Made by a program: the position numbers and the translations under genes. DNA of 5,102 nucleotides, from contig JAATGE010000133.1 in assembly GCA_015654825.1 (NCBI GenBank), positions 1 to 5,102 of the forward strand, given 5' to 3'. The DNA is from Rhodospirillales bacterium (GTDB lineage Bacteria; Pseudomonadota; Alphaproteobacteria; Acetobacterales; Acetobacteraceae). The notes under the pieces are model-generated. The model did no database searches and was not told where the DNA came from. It was given only the letters and a program-made list of their open reading frames with translations. Below are positions 1-5,102 of the stretch, piece by piece. Numbering within the stretch: position 1 is the first letter of the stretch; every line of letters begins with the position of its first letter.

Positions 1-315
1 GGTGCGGCGCCATTCGCCCATGGCGGCGCCGAACACGGCGGCCATGGGATTGGAGGGGCGCGCGCCTTCCTGTTCGTAGAGGTCTTCGAGGCTGCCGCCG
101 GACCAGAAGCGGTCTTCGAACGCGTCGGCGGTGCGGTTGACGCGGCGCAGCGCGGTGATTTTCTCGAACACCACGGCCCAGACCCAGACGCTGGCCAGCA
201 GCAGCAGCAGCATGACGAGTTTGACGACGATATCGGCCTGCAGGAACAGGCTGACCAGGGAGAGGTCTCCGCCGGGAGTTCCGAGGCTGGCGGCTTGTAC
301 GGCGTTATCCGGCAT
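1..315 (-). CDS. tolQ: TolQ, Tol-Pal system inner-membrane proton-channel subunit (N-terminal 105 residues, cut by window edge)
   Basis: TolQ is the MotA/ExbB-type inner-membrane protein that, with TolR, uses the proton motive force to energise TolA and Pal during outer-membrane constriction at division. The first 105 codons are visible; the rest lies beyond position 1. Residues 18-52 are strongly TolQ-like: a SLFLQADIVVK segment leads into a hydrophobic helix (about 29-50, rich in Leu, Val and Trp) that ends at FEK, the usual TolQ first membrane helix. The cytoplasmic part then begins (LEDLYEQE, NPMAAVF). The ATG at 315 is chosen because an AGGAG lies 5 bases upstream, overlapping the ybgC stop. 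It is the third visible gene of a ruvB-ybgC-tolQ operon, and tolR, tolA, tolB and pal would be expected next. ExbB is the alternative family, but the ybgC neighbour and the N-terminus favour TolQ. Confidence 0.93.
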   Translation of the reverse strand, partial: MPDNAVQAASLGTPGGDLSLVSLFLQADIVVKLVMLLLLLASVWVWAVVFEKITALRRVNRTADAFEDRFWSGGSLEDLYEQEGARPSNPMAAVFGAAMGEWRRT

Positions 316-320
316 GAAAG

Positions 321-325
321 CTCCT
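321..325 (-). promoter_or_regulatory. Shine-Dalgarno site of tolQ
   Basis: On the minus strand AGGAG is followed by a 5-base spacer (CTTTC) and the tolQ ATG. The first A of this site is the last base of the ybgC TGA stop, so a ribosome ending ybgC sits on the tolQ binding site. This supports both the start choice and coupled translation. Confidence 0.8.
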
Positions 326-723
326 CAGGCGGCCAGCGCGGCGCGCCAGGCCAGGGGGATGCGGGCGGCGGTGCCCGTGGCGACCTTCACGCAAGCGAGC
401 ATGACGCGTGCCAGGGCGATCGGTTCCCCCGCGATGGAAAAATCCTGGCGCAGCGTGACCGTCGCCCCGGTGCGCGCCAGCGACTCGGTCGTTACCGTCA
501 CAAGATCATCCAGCCGCGCGGGGCGCAGATACTCCAGATCGAGCCGGCGTACCATGAACATCACGCCATGTTGGTCGACCATGGCGGCGTGGGGCAGGCC
601 GGCGTCGCGCAGGGCTTCGGTGCGGGCGCGTTCGGCAAACCGCAGATAGGTGGCGTGATACACGACGCCGCCGGCGTCGGTGTCCTCATAATAGACACGA
701 ATGTCGTGCACGTGCCTGATCAT
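325..723 (-). CDS. ybgC: Tol-Pal-associated acyl-CoA thioesterase YbgC
   Basis: A 132-residue hotdog-fold thioesterase of the 4HBT/YbgC family, a normal length. The family hydrolyses acyl-CoA thioesters in the cytoplasm; E. coli YbgC prefers short chains and has been linked to acyl carrier protein and phospholipid metabolism, but its exact role beside tol genes is unsettled. The signature is clear at residues 11-36: [13 protein letters not shown] followed by [11 protein letters not shown]. Asp16 in DTDAGG is the expected catalytic aspartate, and the VYH tyrosine and histidine are present. The ATG at 723 overlaps the ruvB stop by 4 bases (ATGA), and I see no Shine-Dalgarno sequence before it, so translation is probably coupled to ruvB. 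tolQ starts 9 bases after its stop. Identification as the tol-linked thioesterase rests on both the motif and the gene order. Confidence 0.93.
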   Translation of the reverse strand: MIRHVHDIRVYYEDTDAGGVVYHATYLRFAERARTEALRDAGLPHAAMVDQHGVMFMVRRLDLEYLRPARLDDLVTVTTESLARTGATVTLRQDFSIAGEPIALARVMLACVKVATGTAARIPLAWRAALAA

Positions 724-1817
724 GAAGCTTTGTCAAGAAGATCGGGGCTCAACAGGTCGGGCTGCTCGGGCAGCGGCGCCGGCGGTGTGAGGCCGAGATG
801 GCGCCAGCCGCGCTCGCCGAGCATGCGGCCGCGGTTGGTGCGCAGCACGAAGCCTTCCTGGATCAGGAACGGCTCGATGACGTCTTCCAGCGTGTCGCGC
901 GCTTCGGAGAGGGCGGCGGCGAGGGTTTCGACGCCGACGGGGCCGCCGGCGTGGTGCTCGGCGATGCGGCGCAGATAGCGGCGGTCGGCGGCGTCGAGGC
1001 CGGCGGGGTCGACTTCGAGCAGGCGCAGGGCGGCGTCGGCGGTGGCCTGGTCGACGGGGCTTTGCTGGCGGACGTGGGCGATGTCGCGGACGCGGCGGAG
1101 CAGGCGACCGGCGATGCGGGGCGTGCCGCGGCTGCGGCGGGCGATTTCGGCGGCACCGTCGGCGGTGAGGGCGAAGCCGAGCTTTTCGGCGCCGCGGGAG
1201 ACGATGAGGGTGAGTTCTTCGGGCGTGTAGAAGATCAGGCGCAGCGGAATGCCGAAACGGTCGCGCAGCGGGGTGGCAAGCAGGCCGGCGCGAGTGGTGG
1301 CGCCGACCAGGGTGAACGGCGAAAGGTCGATGCGGACGGAGCGGGCGGCGGGGCCCTCGCCGATGATCAGGTCGAGCTGGAAATCCTCCATGGCGGGATA
1401 GAGGATTTCCTCGATGGCGGGCTGCAGGCGGTGGATTTCGTCGATGAACAGGACGTCGCGCGGCTGCAGGTTGGTCAGGATGGCGGCGAGGTCGCCGGCG
1501 CGCTGGATGACCGGGCCGGAGGTGGCGCGGAAGCCGACGCCGAGTTCGCGGGCGACGATTTGCGCGAGGGTGGTTTTGCCGAGGCCGGGGGGGCCGTGCA
1601 GCAGGACGTGGTCGAGCGCCTCGGCGCGGGCGCGGGCGGCCTCGATGAAGATGGAAAGGTTCTCGCGGCTGGATTTCTGCCCGACGAACTCGCGCAGGGT
1701 TTGCGGCCGCAGGCTGGCCTCGGCGTAATCCTCGAAGGTTCGCTCGGGGGTCAGCGGGCGGTTTTCGTGCGGGTTTTCGGGTGGCGTCGGCACCAGCGGT
1801 TGGTAGCAGCGGCCCAC
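720..1817 (-). CDS. ruvB: Holliday junction branch migration ATPase RuvB
   Basis: RuvB is the hexameric AAA+ motor that, loaded by RuvA, drives branch migration of Holliday junctions before RuvC cleavage in recombinational repair. In the 365-residue reading, the Walker A GPPGLGKT is at 75-82, Walker B LFIDEIH at 123-129, sensor 1 GATTRAG at 172-178, the arginine-finger segment PLRDRFG at 183-189, and the sensor 2 stretch [16 protein letters not shown] at 230-245. The C-terminal winged helix covers about 291-340 ([27 protein letters not shown]). The last motif has Asn where Pro is usual. The start is uncertain: the GTG at 1817 is the first start after an in-frame TAA, no Shine-Dalgarno is visible, and the reading has roughly 15-20 more N-terminal residues than typical RuvB. 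A GTG at 1793 is the alternative. No ruvA lies upstream; a divergent parDE pair does. The stop overlaps the ybgC start. Confidence 0.95.
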   Translation of the reverse strand: MGRCYQPLVPTPPENPHENRPLTPERTFEDYAEASLRPQTLREFVGQKSSRENLSIFIEAARARAEALDHVLLHGPPGLGKTTLAQIVARELGVGFRATSGPVIQRAGDLAAILTNLQPRDVLFIDEIHRLQPAIEEILYPAMEDFQLDLIIGEGPAARSVRIDLSPFTLVGATTRAGLLATPLRDRFGIPLRLIFYTPEELTLIVSRGAEKLGFALTADGAAEIARRSRGTPRIAGRLLRRVRDIAHVRQQSPVDQATADAALRLLEVDPAGLDAADRRYLRRIAEHHAGGPVGVETLAAALSEARDTLEDVIEPFLIQEGFVLRTNRGRMLGERGWRHLGLTPPAPLPEQPDLLSPDLLDKAS

Positions 1818-1976
1818 GAGTCGATGGGGTTAAGTCTGCGTCAGGCGGCGTGCCGCCGCTGTCGTTCGCGCTGCGCGGCGGGCGGCCTCTGAACGGGGCG
1901 CGGCGGGGTGGGGTGCTTGCGCACTACTCCCGGGGCGACGAGGCGGGCTAACGTCGTGTCAGCGCGAGGTGTTATA
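1818..1976. promoter_or_regulatory. Divergent control region between ruvB and parD
   Basis: These 159 bases must hold the promoters for the ruvB-ybgC-tolQ operon (leftward) and for parDE (rightward), unless other promoters lie inside genes. It is very G+C rich between about 1840 and 1945. I see no convincing sigma-70 pair in either direction. A short inverted repeat GGCGGC/GCCGCC occupies 1844-1857 without a following T run. CGACG (1936-1940) and CGTCG (1952-1956) form an 11-base-spaced dyad that could be a ParD operator, since ParD-type antitoxins usually repress their own promoter. I see no remnant of ruvA in the leftward frames. Confidence 0.4.
1966..1971 (+). promoter_or_regulatory. Shine-Dalgarno site of parD
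   Basis: GAGGTG lies 5 bases before the ATG at 1977 and fits the 16S anti-Shine-Dalgarno well. It decides the start at 1977 over the longer GTG reading from 1908. A second, shorter GGAG (1987-1990) precedes an in-frame ATG at 1998 by 6 bases, so an internal start is also possible. Confidence 0.6.
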
Positions 1977-2261
1977 ATGGCAAGCGTGGAGTTGCGAATG
2001 GGCGGCACGGACCTGGACGAGCACCAGTTGCGGTTTATCGAGCGCCAGGTGGCTTCGGGCCATTATGGCAGCGCGCAGGAAGTCGTGGCCGACGCACTTC
2101 GGTTGTTGGAGGAGCGGGAGGCGCGGCTTGCGGGCCTCGATGCCGCGATCGAGGAAGGCTGTGCCGAGCTGGACCGCGGCGAGACGGTCGATGCCGAGGC
2201 GGCGTTCGACGAGCTGGAACAGGCGTATCGGCCGCAGCACCTGCCGCCGCGGCGGCGGTGA
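1977..2261 (+). CDS. parD: ParD-family antitoxin of a type II toxin-antitoxin module
   Basis: A 94-residue antitoxin that would bind and neutralise the ParE partner and repress the module's own promoter through an N-terminal ribbon-helix-helix domain. The recognisable part is residues 11-51: TDLDEHQLRFIERQVASG, then HYGSAQEVVADALRLLEEREARL, which is the ParD/CC2985-type pattern (FI..QV.SG.YGSA.EVV...LRLLEERE). The acidic tail (about 52-85) should be the toxin-wrapping segment. The start at 1977 is backed by GAGGTG 5 bases upstream. Starting at the ATG at 1998 would remove seven residues and still align with the shortest ParD proteins. Its TGA overlaps the parE GTG by 4 bases. Antitoxin class is clear; the exact ParD subgroup is not. 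Confidence 0.88.
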   Translation: MASVELRMGGTDLDEHQLRFIERQVASGHYGSAQEVVADALRLLEEREARLAGLDAAIEEGCAELDRGETVDAEAAFDELEQAYRPQHLPPRRR

Positions 2262-2557
2262 AGGTGCTGCTATCGCGGGTCGCCGCCCGCGATTTGCGGG
2301 AGATTGCCGACTACATCGCGAACGACAGCCCGCTCGCCGCGTACAATTTCACCGAGTTTCTGCGGCAGAAAGCGTTGGGACTTGGAAGCTTTCCTTACGC
2401 ATTCCCGCTGGTGCCCCGCTATGAGCGGTACGGCCTGCGAAGGCGGCCCTGCGGGAACTACCTGATTTTCTACCGTGTCGAGAAAAATACTGTGCTGATC
2501 GCGCGCGTTCTGCATGCCGCACGCGATTATGAGGCGCTGTTGTTCCCGCGAGGCTGA
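2258..2557 (+). CDS. parE: ParE/RelE-superfamily toxin
   Basis: A 99-residue toxin of the RelE/ParE fold. ParE toxins of this group typically inhibit DNA gyrase, whereas RelE relatives cut mRNA on ribosomes; sequence alone does not settle which applies, but pairing with a ParD antitoxin favours ParE. Visible family features are the N-terminal beta strand and helix ending in ARDLREIADYIANDSP (about 10-25), and the C-terminal strand block YLIFYRVEKNTVLIARVLHAARDYEALLF (starts at 68), with the hallmark LHAARD. The length is normal and the frame is intact, so it appears functional. GTG is used as start and overlaps the parD stop as GTGA, which keeps toxin synthesis coupled to antitoxin synthesis. 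Codon choice looks a little more A/T-ending (CTA, ATT, TTT, ACT, AAT) than in ruvB, which fits horizontal acquisition, though this was only judged by eye. Confidence 0.9.
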   Translation: MKVLLSRVAARDLREIADYIANDSPLAAYNFTEFLRQKALGLGSFPYAFPLVPRYERYGLRRRPCGNYLIFYRVEKNTVLIARVLHAARDYEALLFPRG

Positions 2558-2653
2558 GTGGCGGGGTGGCGGCCCTGGCACTTGGCTGGCCGATGATGAG
2601 CAACGCTTCGCCATGGCCCCGATCCCGATGCGTTACGCGGAAACCATGAAATT

Positions 2654-2703
2654 GGGGTCAGGGGCCTACGGCCCCAGCGGGGTCCTAGGGGCAGAGCCCC
2701 TAG
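2654..2703. repeat. GC-rich double-hairpin intergenic repeat, possible two-way terminator
   Basis: Two adjacent perfect hairpins separate convergent genes. The first is GGGGCC-TAC-GGCCCC (2661-2675). The second is CTAGGGGC-AGA-GCCCCTAG (2685-2703), an 8-bp stem with a 3-base loop. Each is preceded by a direct copy of GGGGTC (2654-2659 and 2679-2684, 25 bases apart). The design, with GGGGTC, a GGCC stem, GGGGTC and a GGGGC-AGA-GCCCC stem, resembles an interspersed element that I recall being widespread in intergenic gaps of Acetobacteraceae. There is no T run on either side, so intrinsic termination is not proven. The second hairpin contains the stop codon of the leftward acetyltransferase gene (2700-2702). 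The rest of the gap, 2558-2653, holds nothing I can recognise. Confidence 0.7.
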
Positions 2704-3251
2704 CCTTCCCTGCCCGGCGCCAAGATCCGGTAAAGCACATGCCGTCGCAGCGGATGGCCGGGCGGAATGTCCGGGTGGTCAAAATCGCTGTCCGCATCGT
2801 GCACCATGCCGATCCGATCCATGACGGCGCGCGACCGCGTGGTGGCCGGCACCGTGAACGCGACGATTTCGCGCAGGCCGCAGCGCCCGAAACCGTCGGC
2901 CAGGGACGCGCGAGCCGCCTCGGTCGCCAGCCCCATGCCCCAAAAACGCGGCGCCAGGCGCCAGCCGATTTCCACCGCGGGCGTGAACGGCGCCGCGAAC
3001 GTCACGCGCTTGATGCCGGCGAAACCGATGAACGGCGCCTGGCCGGGCAGTTCCAGCGCCCAGAATCCCATGCGGTCCGCGGCAAAACCCACGGTCAGCC
3101 GGTCCACCGCGTTGCGCGTTTCGTTCGCGGTCAGCAGTTTTGGGAAGAACTGCATGACCTTGGGGTCGGCGTTCATGGCGGCAAACGGGGCGATGTCGGA
3201 CTCGCGCCAGGGACGCAGCAGCAGCCGCTCGGTGCGGAGCGGACCGATCAT
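2700..3251 (-). CDS. GNAT-family N-acetyltransferase, RimJ/RimL-like
   Basis: A 183-residue GNAT acetyltransferase of the RimJ/RimL (Acetyltransf_3) type, which transfers acetyl from acetyl-CoA to an amine, often a protein N-terminus or a small molecule. The substrate cannot be told from sequence. The opening LRTERLLLRPWRESD (5-19) is typical. GFAGI (76-80) and EIGWRL (94-99) lead to the acetyl-CoA pyrophosphate loop RFWGMGLA (102-109), matching R/Q-x-x-G-x-G/A. TTRSRAVMDRIGM (137-149) matches the late N-x-x-S-R-x-V-M-x-x-x-G motif, but with Thr in place of the usual Asn. The ATG at 3251 overlaps the metF stop (ATGA) and lacks an evident Shine-Dalgarno, suggesting translation coupled to metF. 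The stop codon lies inside the 2685-2703 hairpin, so the last residues (GREG) may derive from the repeat boundary. Confidence 0.88.
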   Translation of the reverse strand: MIGPLRTERLLLRPWRESDIAPFAAMNADPKVMQFFPKLLTANETRNAVDRLTVGFAADRMGFWALELPGQAPFIGFAGIKRVTFAAPFTPAVEIGWRLAPRFWGMGLATEAARASLADGFGRCGLREIVAFTVPATTRSRAVMDRIGMVHDADSDFDHPDIPPGHPLRRHVLYRILAPGREG

Positions 3252-4150
3252 GCCGGGCGGACGCCGAGGATGTGGGCGATGGCGTAGGTCAGGTCGGAGC
3301 GGTTCAGGGTGTAGAAGTGGAACTCGTCGATGCCATTGGCCTGCAGCAGGCGGACCTGCTCGGCGGCGACGACGGCCGCGACCAGGCGGCTGGTTTCCGC
3401 GTCGTCCTCGGTGCCTTCGAACATGTGGGCGAGCCAGGCGGGCACGGTGGCCCCGAATTTCGACGCCTGGGCGAAGTTGCTGACCGGCATGATGCCGGGG
3501 ACGATCGGGGCGGTGATGCCGGCGGCCAGGGCGCGGTCCAGGAAGCGCAGGAACACGTCGGTGTCGAAAAAATACTGGGTGATGGCGCGGGTGGCGCCGG
3601 CGTCCATCTTGCGCTTCAGATTGTCGAGGTCCGCCTCGGGGCTGGCGGCGGCCGGGTGGATTTCCGGGTAGGCGGCGACCGAGATCTCGAAGTCGGCGAC
3701 GCGGCGCAGGCCGGCGACCAGGTCGGCGGCGTAAGCATAGCCGCCGGGGTGCGGGACGTAGCCGCCGCCGCCCGGGACGTCGCCGCGCAGGGCGACGATG
3801 TGGCGCACGCCCATGTCCCAGTAGCCGCGGGCGACTTCATCGACGGCGCCGCACGCGGCGCCGACGCAGGTCAGGTGGGCGGCCGGCGTCAGGCTGGTTT
3901 CGGCAAGGATGCGGCGGACCGTGGCGTGGGTGCGCGCCTGGGTGGAGCCGCCAGCGCCGTAGGTGACGGAGACGAAGCGCGGGGCGAGCTTTTCGAGCCG
4001 CCGGATGCAGGCCCAAAGTTGCGCTTCCAACGCCTCGGTTCGGGGCGGGAAGAACTCAAAACTCAGGGCGGGCGGCGCGGTGCCGGCACCGGGCGTGGGC
4101 AGGCAGGTGAATCTCGGGCCGGTCAGCCAGCGTTGCAACGTGGGTGGCAT
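3248..4150 (-). CDS. metF: 5,10-methylenetetrahydrofolate reductase MetF
   Basis: MetF is a cytoplasmic FAD enzyme that reduces 5,10-methylene-tetrahydrofolate to 5-methyl-tetrahydrofolate, the methyl donor for methionine synthase. The 300-residue reading has the expected length and motifs: SFEFFPPRTE at 30-39 with catalytic Glu32, VTYGAGGS at 62-69, HLTCVG at 92-97, ALRGD at 120-124 with flavin-tuning Asp124 (E. coli Asp120), AAYPEIHP at 159-166, ITQYFFD at 190-196 with substrate-binding Gln192, and FHFYTLNR at 277-284. The frame is open upstream to 4408 but that part runs across the mlaA start and is not MetF-like. AGGA at 4160-4163 abuts the ATG at 4159 and lies 9 bases before the ATG at 4150, so 4150 is preferred; 4159 adds three residues. 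The acetyltransferase follows with a 4-base overlap. I recognise no SAM-type riboswitch in the leader. Confidence 0.95.
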   Translation of the reverse strand: MPPTLQRWLTGPRFTCLPTPGAGTAPPALSFEFFPPRTEALEAQLWACIRRLEKLAPRFVSVTYGAGGSTQARTHATVRRILAETSLTPAAHLTCVGAACGAVDEVARGYWDMGVRHIVALRGDVPGGGGYVPHPGGYAYAADLVAGLRRVADFEISVAAYPEIHPAAASPEADLDNLKRKMDAGATRAITQYFFDTDVFLRFLDRALAAGITAPIVPGIMPVSNFAQASKFGATVPAWLAHMFEGTEDDAETSRLVAAVVAAEQVRLLQANGIDEFHFYTLNRSDLTYAIAHILGVRPA

Positions 4151-4331
4151 CGTATTCATTCCTGCTTTTTGGGGGTGGCACGAACGCCACGCAAGCGCGG
4201 CCTGAAGCAAGCCGGGGCACGCCAAGTTATGTGACATGCTTGCGTTGCAGATTTGGCGCCCCATGCTACAGAACCCGGGCGCTTCCGAGTTGGCGGGCAG
4301 TTGCCGCCACGCGCTCCAGGTGGGGATGTGC
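4151..4331. promoter_or_regulatory. Divergent control region between metF and mlaA with a long dyad
   Basis: These 181 bases separate the divergent metF and mlaA starts. A long inverted repeat has arms 4214-4225 (GGGGC-AC-GCCAA) and 4253-4262 (TTGGCGCCCC); the arms match apart from a 2-base bulge. Its loop carries a 9-base palindrome ATGT-G-ACAT (4229-4237), the sort of symmetry a regulator could bind. GCAAGC occurs at 4191 and 4207 and inverted as GCTTGC at 4238. In the metF leader, GTGGC/GCCAC (4175-4190) can fold just upstream of the metF ribosome site. No promoter stands out; rightward, TTGCAG (4245-4250) and TGC-TACAGA (4264-4272) are a weak pair with 16 bases between hexamers. Confidence 0.45.
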
Positions 4332-5102
4332 ATGCGTGCCGTAAGATTGACCACCGCCATAGCCCCGGCTGTCGCCCTGGCACTGGCCCTGGCAGGCTGC
4401 GCCAGCAAGCCGCCCGCCTCCGACCCCGATGCGGTCGCGGATTATGAACAGACCAACGATCCGTTGGAGCCGACCAATCGCGTCTTCTACGAAGTGGACG
4501 ACGCGATCGACCGGTACACCCTCAAGCCGATCGCCCAGGGGTATGTCTATATTACGCCCGAGCCGGTGCGTAACGGCATCCACAACGTGCTCGCCAACCT
4601 CAGCAGCCCGGTGCTGTTTGCCAATGACGTGGCGCAGGCCAGGCCGCGCCACGCGGGCGATACGTTCATGCGCTTCCTGATCAATTCGACGGTCGGCGTG
4701 GTGGGCGTGTTCGATGTGGCGAAGTCGCTGGGCTACCGGGCGCACGATACCGATTTCGGCGTGACGCTCGGGGTGTGGGGCGTGGGCGAGGGCCCGTTCC
4801 TGTATTTGCCGATCCTTGGGCCGGATAGTCCGCGCAGCGTGGTCGGGTATGGCGCCGACACGGCGCTCGATCCTTTCACCTGGGTGCCGAAGGGCTACGG
4901 GCTGCGGACGCTGAACTGGGCGCGTTACGGCATGGGGGCGATCGATACGCGGGCGCGGCTGCTCGGCGACCTCGACAAGATCAAGGCGACGGCACTCGAT
5001 CCTTACGCGAGCATCCGGAGCCTGTACCGCCAGCATGTGCAGAGCCAGGTGGATGCGGCGCGGGCGCCGGAGCAGCTGACGCCGCCGAGCTGGCAGAGCC
5101 AA
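4332..5102 (+). CDS. mlaA: MlaA (VacJ) outer-membrane phospholipid-transport lipoprotein, 3' end beyond the window
   Basis: MlaA sits in the inner leaflet of the outer membrane and passes mislocalised phospholipids to periplasmic MlaC for return to the inner membrane. The frame is open from 4326 to the window end without a stop. Numbering from the ATG at 4332, residues 1-22 are a lipoprotein signal peptide (MRAVRL, then a hydrophobic Ala/Leu core) with lipobox LAGC and the lipidated Cys23 (4398-4400). Ala at +2 fits outer-membrane sorting. Family motifs follow in order: NDPLEPTNR (42-50), RYTLKPIAQGY (61-71), PEPVRNGIHNVLANL (76-90), RFLINSTVG (114-122), and DFGVTLGVWGVGEGP to LPILGP (141-164). 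The ATG at 4326 would add Met-Cys; AGGTGGGG (4318-4325) could serve either, but its spacing suits 4332. At 257 codons it must be nearly complete. mlaC commonly follows in related bacteria. Confidence 0.93.
   Translation, partial: MRAVRLTTAIAPAVALALALAGCASKPPASDPDAVADYEQTNDPLEPTNRVFYEVDDAIDRYTLKPIAQGYVYITPEPVRNGIHNVLANLSSPVLFANDVAQARPRHAGDTFMRFLINSTVGVVGVFDVAKSLGYRAHDTDFGVTLGVWGVGEGPFLYLPILGPDSPRSVVGYGADTALDPFTWVPKGYGLRTLNWARYGMGAIDTRARLLGDLDKIKATALDPYASIRSLYRQHVQSQVDAARAPEQLTPPSWQSQ

Noticed and set aside
731..736. Perfect TTGACA on the minus strand just before ybgC, as an internal promoter
   Set aside because: No -10-like hexamer lies 16-18 bases downstream, and the sequence is coding for the end of RuvB.
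798..1892. 364-codon open frame on the plus strand opposite ruvB
   Set aside because: It is rich in Gly, Ala, Asp and Glu with no recognisable domain and mirrors the ruvB codons. Long antisense frames are expected opposite GC-rich genes, and ruvB is certain.
1908..1976. GTG start at 1908 giving ParD 23 extra residues
   Set aside because: No good ribosome site, the extra residues are not ParD-like, and the ATG at 1977 has GAGGTG at proper spacing.
2570..2592. CGGCC/GGCCG inverted repeat after parE as an intrinsic terminator
   Set aside because: The stem is only 5 bp with a 13-base loop and has no T run; the stronger hairpins are further right at 2661-2703.
2514..3287. Plus-strand open frame opposite the acetyltransferase gene
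   Set aside because: It overlaps the end of parE and covers a clear GNAT gene on the other strand; composition is that of an antisense shadow.
4151..4260. SAM-II or other SAM-class riboswitch upstream of metF
   Set aside because: I looked because metF leaders can carry one. The AAAAAG stretch before the start is faintly similar to SAM-II, but the expected stem and pseudoknot pairing are not visible.
4151..4408. N-terminal extension of MetF up to the first ATG at 4408
   Set aside because: The added residues have no MetF similarity, cross the divergent mlaA start, and are unnecessary because a start with the normal MetF length exists at 4150.
4266..5102. Long minus-strand open frame opposite mlaA
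   Set aside because: Arg- and His-rich composition with no family features, while the plus strand encodes a clear MlaA with lipobox and family motifs.
1..5102. tRNA, rRNA, CRISPR array, IS element or phage genes
   Set aside because: No cloverleaf, no regularly spaced repeats, no transposase or phage-like protein and no terminal inverted repeats were seen anywhere in the window.

Overview
The window looks like chromosomal DNA from a GC-rich alphaproteobacterium. Rhodospirillales, and perhaps Acetobacteraceae, is my best guess. The reasons are the high G+C at third codon positions, the ruvB-ybgC-tolQ gene order with tight overlaps, an alphaproteobacterial-looking TolQ N-terminus, and a GC-rich double-hairpin intergenic repeat of a kind I associate with Acetobacteraceae. 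The placement is inference; no rRNA is present to test it.

Layout. Positions 1-1817 hold a minus-strand operon, ruvB > ybgC > tolQ. RuvB is the Holliday-junction branch-migration motor, YbgC the Tol-Pal-linked hotdog thioesterase, and TolQ (cut by the window edge) the inner-membrane proton-channel subunit. ruvB and ybgC share an ATGA junction, and tolQ follows ybgC after 9 bases. Positions 1818-1976 are a divergent control region. Positions 1977-2557 carry a plus-strand ParD/ParE type II toxin-antitoxin pair joined by a GTGA overlap. Between the convergent ends of parE and the next minus-strand gene lies a double-hairpin repeat (2654-2703). Positions 2700-4150 hold a second minus-strand pair, metF > GNAT acetyltransferase, again joined by ATGA. 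From a second divergent region (4151-4331), mlaA, the outer-membrane lipoprotein of the Mla lipid-trafficking system, runs to the right edge in the plus direction with no stop reached.

How the genes fit together. Two blocks serve the cell envelope: ybgC/tolQ (Tol-Pal) at the left and mlaA (retrograde phospholipid transport) at the right. metF supplies 5-methyl-tetrahydrofolate for methionine synthesis. The accessory element is the parDE module, which sits directly upstream of ruvB where ruvA is commonly found in related bacteria. Its insertion or retention there is the most notable architectural feature. I found no sign of a novel defence system, CRISPR array, prophage or transposase; this is largely a housekeeping window with a small TA module and one interspersed repeat.
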